From Warburgia ugandensis (Eukaryota > Streptophyta > Magnoliopsida > Canellales > Canellaceae), in contig CP141130.1 of assembly GCA_035236585.1 (NCBI GenBank), forward strand, positions 31,631,501 to 31,695,500: DNA of 64,000 bases, given 5' to 3'. Position 1 is the first letter of the stretch. Every line of letters starts with the position of its first letter. The notes under the pieces were generated by a model. That model was not told the DNA's origin, ran no database searches, and saw nothing but the letters and a program-made list of their open reading frames with translations. This document shows, piece by piece, positions 58,814 to 64,000 of this stretch. The position numbers were made by a program, and so were the translations under genes.

Positions 58814-60622
58814 ACCCCCTTTTTCTGAAACAAATACCTAACATTTTCTCTCTCCCCTCTTTTCCACTACCAATCACCTACTCATCACCATGCTGGCTAG
58901 ACCACCCCCCACCTCCTTCCTTTCCTCCGTTCAGCATGGCTAGAATGCAACTTGCATTTCATAGTTTCCTTATTTCCCTTTTCTTCATTCCCCACTATTT
59001 CCCTTCCAATCAAATGATGAGTGGTGACCGAAGCTTAGCCACCAATCAGTGTCATTCTCTTCCCCATCTTCTCTCTTTTCTCCTCCCTCATCCTTTTTTC
59101 CCTCAAGTGAAGCACACCTAAAGCCCAAAACCGGAAACCCTCTGTCTTTTCCTACATCATTTTCCCCATCGTCATAGTTGACTAGTGCACTCACTTGATC
59201 TGGCCAGCCATTGTCAGTTCCCACTTTCCCCTGGTTGTCTCTAACCCTGCTTTTCCCTCCTTTCCACCACCAATGACAGAATCCTTGTGACAATGAATGG
59301 TCATCTGAGCTAGGGATGCGTAGTGACCAACACAACTCGAATTGAAGATCTAAGCCATTCCTCATGCTCCCTCAACATCATGAGCAAAACCCCTTAAGAA
59401 AACCCACAATCGAGGTTAATCTGACTAAAATTTAGATGCAACAATGATGTACAACCATGATCACACCAATATGTGACCATTTAGCCATCATCCTATGATC
59501 CTAATGATATTTTTCATGAGGATTGATGCGATTGCAGGTAAGATCATTACCAATCTTATCCAATTTACCATGTATTTCAATTGGAGTATAATGTGCATTG
59601 TAAATTGTAAAATCCTTAGAAATTTCATGGAAAATTGTACATGATTAGGATGTTGTAAGTGAGATCTAGTGCCTTAGATTGTCTAATCAACCAATTTAAA
59701 CCTATGACCTTAGGTCTATTGGTTAATTCACCACTTGGAGATCTCAATGACTATGAATTATTAGATTTTTGTTAGATGCACATATATTGAAGATATTAAT
59801 CACCATTATTATGCTATCAAACTCGATCCAATGGCTGGATGGATTGGAAACCCAAAATTTAAACACTTATGACTATCAGGAGTGCATGAACCCTAGATCC
59901 AACCATCCAAAGATTGGATATGGTTGTAGATCAAGATTTTATAGTCACTAATATGTTAAAGTGATTTGTAATCCTTGGATTAGTAACTCCATATGTTAAA
60001 GGGAGATGTGGACAGGCAAACTATGATCAACGGCGTGGATTTGGTAATCCGGTGACCAGTAATCATTCAATTAACAACCAATAGTGACTGAAACATGATC
60101 AGTGCCATGTAATATCACATTGCCCTATACTGATCAGTATCATGTATTAACTTAGAGAAAATTCTTGATTGTGGAAAGCTAAGAGAAAGTCTAGACTATA
60201 TAATTAAATGTGTATTTATGTTGTTACAAAAATGTGATTGATTGTGAGCACATGTGCGAACTATATAGTTATTTGCATTAGCAAATTAGAAGCACTCAAT
60301 CAGAGGTAGGTGGAATTGAGATTGCTATGTTTTCTATGTATTTGCATTATGATTTCACAGTAAACTTTGATAGATCACATGATAATGAAATTAAGCATGC
60401 ATACAATGTTTTGTATTATGATTTGAACTATTCATGTAAATGTGCATGTTATCCATGATTTGTTTTATAAGAAATGTCTATAAGATTGTTTAGCAACATT
60501 TGAGTGTAAGATAATCTTTATTTGTTATATTTGTTTTTTTCATTTATTTGTTTCAGATGATATTGATGAATCTGAGGATTTGTTTTGATCTCTTTTGTGA
60601 TGACATATTAATTTTTCAATAT

Positions 60623-61080
60623 GGTTAGGGCTAAATGACGTAAGAGTTATAAGACTGTGAACTAAGGTAAGATTAGACAACTTGTAAGAGTTGAAGACTA
60701 TGTTGCACAGGTAAGACTAAACAACTTATAACAGTTGAAGACTGTGGTAATCAGGTGATATCAGACTAGTTATAAGAGTTGACGACTATGAAGCACAAGT
60801 AAGACCAAACGACTCATAAGAGTTGTAAGACTATGAACCACAAGTAAGACCAAATGGCTAGTAAGAGTTACAAGACTATGAATCATAGGTAAGATTAGAC
60901 AACTCATACGAGTTGAAAACTGTGGTTCACAGGTAAGACAGAAGGGCTCTAGGAGTTGAAGATTGTAGTGCGCAAGTAAGATAGAATGACTTGTAAGAGT
61001 TGAGGACTGTGGTGTCTACATAATATAATACAATTCATGAGAATTGTAAGGCTATGAACCACATGCAAGATTAGATGATT
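60623..61080 (+). repeat. 44-bp tandem array in LTR copy C
   Basis: About ten units of 43-45 bp (starts near 60667, 60711, 60755, 60799, 60844, 60889, 60933 and 60976) with consensus near GTAAGAYYARAYRACT, TAAGAGTTG, AGACTRTG and CACAG. Not seen in copies A or B. Confidence 0.85.
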
Positions 61081-61559
61081 CACACGGAAAACTAAAAGTC
61101 AAACAATTCGTGAGAGTAGTTCTAACCCATCCATGAACTAAGTCCTTCTGGAGATGTGATAACACACTATTACAAGAGGACATTTATATGCATATATGTA
61201 TTCACATATGATAGTTTTCCATTTTCTCATGCTTTAGTATGATTGTGATTTCACATTCAATAGTGAGTTTGGCATGTATTTGTATATATTGTGTTCCAAG
61301 GAAAGTGTTCTAACACAATGAGATGCTTATTTTTTTAGCAGTACATAAGCCATGTTCTAAGTGGGATATGACTTATATGGAAATGCATCATGAACTCATG
61401 ATTGATATAACTATCTTGAATTATTCTAAGTTAAATTGTGGATGATTATATTTTTACATGATGCAACATGAAATTTGATCTATATAGAATAATTTATTAT
61501 TTTCCTTATATATAATATATATAATTATATCTTATTCTACCTACGCAACCACAAGCTTG

Positions 61560-61591
61560 CTAAGATATTGTCCTTATTTACAATATCTTAG
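61560..61591 (+). other. Conserved LTR-leader hairpin (copy C)
   Basis: Perfect 12-bp arms CTAAGATATTGT/ACAATATCTTAG with an 8-nt loop. Confidence 0.65.
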
Positions 61592-61697
61592 ATAAAAGGA
61601 CTATGGATGATAGGAGCTGCTATTTGAGTAGAAGAACGAGTATGGAAGATTTTGAGAAAGGAAGGTAGGACATGGACAACGTGAAAACTGTATATTT

Positions 61698-61700
<3 letters not shown>

Positions 61701-61762
<62 letters not shown>
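61701..61762. repeat. (GA)31 microsatellite
   Basis: 62 bp of uninterrupted GA inside LTR copy C. Its perfection indicates recent expansion. Confidence 0.95.
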
Positions 61763-61766
<4 letters not shown>

Positions 61767-62173
61767 ATATGTAATTGTATTTTGAACAAAATGGGTATGT
61801 ATTTATTATGCTTACTTGTGTGATTGTGTTGTGATTGGAAGTCTTGGGTAAACAGAGTCATTATCATGTGTGTATATAGTGTTTTTGAATGTTTTAACTT
61901 CAATTAACATGAGAATTGTGTTTATTAGGTGATCGCATTGCATGCCTTAAATGCGTGGGTAAAAAAAAAATAAAGGAGACATTGCTAGATAATTGGTAAA
62001 AATGAACGTCTCATTTTTATCACATAATCCATGTTTTGTAGAGTAATTACACTTGGGGTTCTTTAACAAACTCTTTTCATAGAAAAATGTTTCCATTGTT
62101 GGTTTTCTAAAAGAATTTTTCAACTAGAGGCTCCACTTTTCAAAAATTATTTAAAAACCTGGTTCATTACAGT

Positions 62174-62186
62174 TGGTATTAGAGCC
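62174..62186 (+). other. Primer-binding site of element C
   Basis: tggtattagagcc, 2 nt after the LTR end, identical to that of LARD-1. Confidence 0.8.
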
Positions 62187-62260
62187 TAAGTAAAGTCTAC
62201 TCACGACCAGTCACATTGAGTAAAGTCTTAAGCATTCTCAAAAGTAAAATGTTATGACTG

Positions 62261-62279
62261 ATGAGTTCAAGTAACTCAT
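62261..62279 (+). other. Hairpin downstream of primer site (element C)
   Basis: ATGAGTT-CAAGT-AACTCAT, perfect 7-bp arms, 74 nt after the primer site and 26 nt before the gag ATG. Confidence 0.5.
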
Positions 62280-62305
62280 TAATGAGACCTTGTGATGATG
62301 TATAG

Positions 62306-62435
62306 ATGCCACCTAAGAGAATGAGCCAGAGGACAATGAACCCCTCTACCAAGTCTTTTAGCTAGGGAAGTCATATGGCAGGCTTCATGGTTAATATGAT
62401 GCTAAACCTCACTCAATTGATGCAGTAGCAACTGT
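62306..62435 (+). pseudogene. Gag N-terminal start of a Del/Tekay gypsy element
   Basis: Opens MPPKRMSQRTMNPSTKS. Plant Del/Tekay chromovirus gag proteins characteristically begin MPPRR. It follows the primer site and hairpin as expected of a 5' gag start. Only the beginning is present before another LTR intervenes. Fossil. Confidence 0.55.
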
Positions 62436-64000
62436 TGTTGTTTTAATTAAACTTGCAAGTGCACGAATCAATGTAGTATTCTCACACAAGCAAGGTCGAT
62501 CCTATGAGGAGTGAACTATTATGATGCCAGCAGTTCTTACTTTATACTATCTAACCTAGACAACATTCAAGTGATTTTTTTTTTCTAAATTAAGAATGAA
62601 AATTAGAACGTGAAATTAGAAAATAATTAAAAATAAGAAATGGAAACTAAACAAAAACAAGAAACATGCCAAATGGAAGACTTTCCTAAAACATGGACTT
62701 TCTAAAATTAAAACTTTCCTAAATTAAAAACTTCTAATTTTATGACTTTCCTAAAATCAAACTTTTCTACAATGTAATTTAGAAACTTTCCTAAACTACC
62801 TTTCCTAACATGAAATTAATAATTAACCTAGTGGAAATGTTCTTTAACAAACTACTTTCCTAATTATGCAAAACTAAGAAAAGTAATAAACCAAATCAAC
62901 TATTTTAACAAGTATGACAAATTTGATTACTTTCCTATTAACTAAGATGCAAACTAATGGAATCTAATCTACAACTAAACAAGAGAAATAGAGGAAAATT
63001 TACCAGTAACAAACAATGAAAGGAAGACTACCCAAGTATCATGCATGTACCCATGGAATGGTATGCATGATTCATTGGATATAAGTGGATCAAAGAAACT
63101 CTATTGAAAACCTAAGCATGCAATTCTACTTCTAACATTAACTAAGCTACCTAACAATCTAATTGGGCTCTTGAAAATTCAATTGAACAAGATTGTATAG
63201 TGCTGAAAATTAACATACACTATTCATACAAGAAATTCTAGAAGTAATGTGATTGAAATATTCAATTACTATAACATGTAAAACATGGAATTAATTACTT
63301 CTAATGCATTCAAACATTTAAGAAAAAAAATTAACTTACAGTTGGACAAAAATATGATTTGAAAATTCCACTAATTTTATTGAATCATATCCAAAAAGTC
63401 ATCAACATAACATTTCATCCATGTAATCTAAATCTGAAAATTAAATGCTATTACAATGGTGTTCACTTAATCTAAATCACTCTTCAATTACAAGCCAAAC
63501 TCTTCTTTAATTGTTCCAACATTCACTCATGAACAAATATGCTTGAAATCAAGGGGGAATCCTATGCAAAACTAAGGCAACAATCAATGGAACTTAAGCT
63601 ACCAAATCTAAAAATTCAGGAGGGCTAAAAGAGAAGTAAGATACAATGGACGTAAAAGGGTAAAACTAGATTCAAGATGACTTCCCTCACTCCAAGGGAA
63701 AACCAGACTTGAATATTAGTTTAAAACAAAGAAATATGAAGGAAAACATGGCAAAAGATGGCATGAATAACATTAAGATCAAGCAAGAGAAGAGGGGGGA
63801 TGAACCAACCTTGGAAGAAGAAGCAAATGGCCTAGAATCATGTATAGAATAGCTTGAAGAAGTGCCTCCCACCTTAGGAAAATAGTAACTTCACATAAAC
63901 AATAGAAATCCAAAGCAAAAGAGAGCAACTTGATGTCCTAGGAAGAGGACGTCTCCTTCCCAATGGGGGAGGCGTTATTTTCCTTTTGTAAGAATCCTCC
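62436..64000 (-). repeat. LTR of another element, running off the window
   Basis: Starts tgttgttttaattaaacttgcaagtgcacgaatc within the gag region of element C. The 'gcaagtgcacg' and 'ggtcgatcctatgaggag' motifs resemble those at 6.4 kb, which suggests the same broad gypsy LTR class in minus orientation. No coding domain is visible and the right end is outside the window. Confidence 0.45.

Larger units (their letters stand above)
58535..62171 (+). repeat. Tekay-type long LTR, copy C
   Basis: About 3.64 kb. The U3 block 'cactaaggatgctgaaattggagttcg' is at 58668-58700. An inverted-repeat relative lies at 58797, a donor-like TGCAG|GTAAGAT at 59537, the 44-bp tandem array at 60623-61080, the leader hairpin at 61560 and the (GA)n tract at 61701. 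It ends ttcattaca at 62171, followed by a primer site and a gag start, so it is the 5' LTR of a plus-strand Ty3/gypsy element. The start is placed only by comparison with A and B. Confidence 0.75.

Noticed and set aside
58936-59365. Paired reading frames in the leader of copy C
   Set aside because: They lie in the pyrimidine-rich part of a repeat-derived LTR and match nothing known; copies A and B do not keep them open.
1-64000. CRISPR arrays, operons, rRNA and tRNA genes
   Set aside because: No regularly spaced identical repeats with unique spacers and no rRNA signature were seen. The only tRNA-related sequences are retroelement primer sites. The DNA is plant nuclear repeat DNA.

Overview
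The window looks like nuclear DNA of a seed plant, probably a woody or large-genome angiosperm. It is AT-rich, no host gene could be supported on either strand, and nearly everything that can be identified is a transposable element, many of them inserted into one another. The content is plant-specific: Tnt1-like Ty1/copia elements, Del/Tekay-like Ty3/gypsy elements with very long LTRs and an initiator-Met-tRNA primer site, non-coding large retrotransposon derivatives (LARDs), and RTE-type LINEs. The species cannot be named from the sequence.

Layout. 1-2.9 kb: a decayed minus-strand Ty1/copia copy. 4.5-5.9 kb: the 3' part of an RTE LINE (minus). 6.4-7.16 kb, resuming at 15.55-16.0 kb: a gypsy-type LTR remnant. 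LARD-1 (7163-15548, plus strand, 5-bp target duplication) is inserted in it, and LARD-1 is itself split by a solo LTR (8850-11540, minus, with its own target duplication). 16.0-18.2 kb: a partial LTR of the same LARD family. 18.2-29.8 kb: a mosaic of unclassified LTR-like sequence, two copia remnants and a dispersed repeat. 29.8-35.9 kb: a decayed copia element whose reverse-transcriptase region holds a nested Tnt1-like copia (30395-35378, minus). 37.9-62.2 kb: three copies (A, B, C) of a roughly 3.2-3.7 kb Tekay-type LTR. A is interrupted by a LINE, B by LARD-2 (47989-56296, minus, 2.77-kb LTRs), and C is followed by a primer site and a gag start. A near full-length RTE LINE (43565-47060) lies between A and B. 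62.4-64 kb: another LTR runs off the edge.

The most interesting signals are recurrent structures in the LARD and Tekay-type LTRs and leaders. (1) A perfect or near-perfect hairpin sits at the same place in the LTR leader in every family, with different arm sequences. (2) A second hairpin lies 75-81 nt downstream of the primer-binding site in LARD-1, LARD-2 and element C, again with different sequences. (3) A GCCRTT-TTGAT-AAYGGC inverted repeat recurs in the U3 region, about 116 bp upstream of the TATA box in LARD-type LTRs. (4) Splice-like donor and acceptor signals flank about 0.95 kb of the LARD leader. Together these suggest that coding-free LARDs have kept cis-acting RNA and DNA signals that a Tekay-like partner could recognise. 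This is inference from sequence alone.
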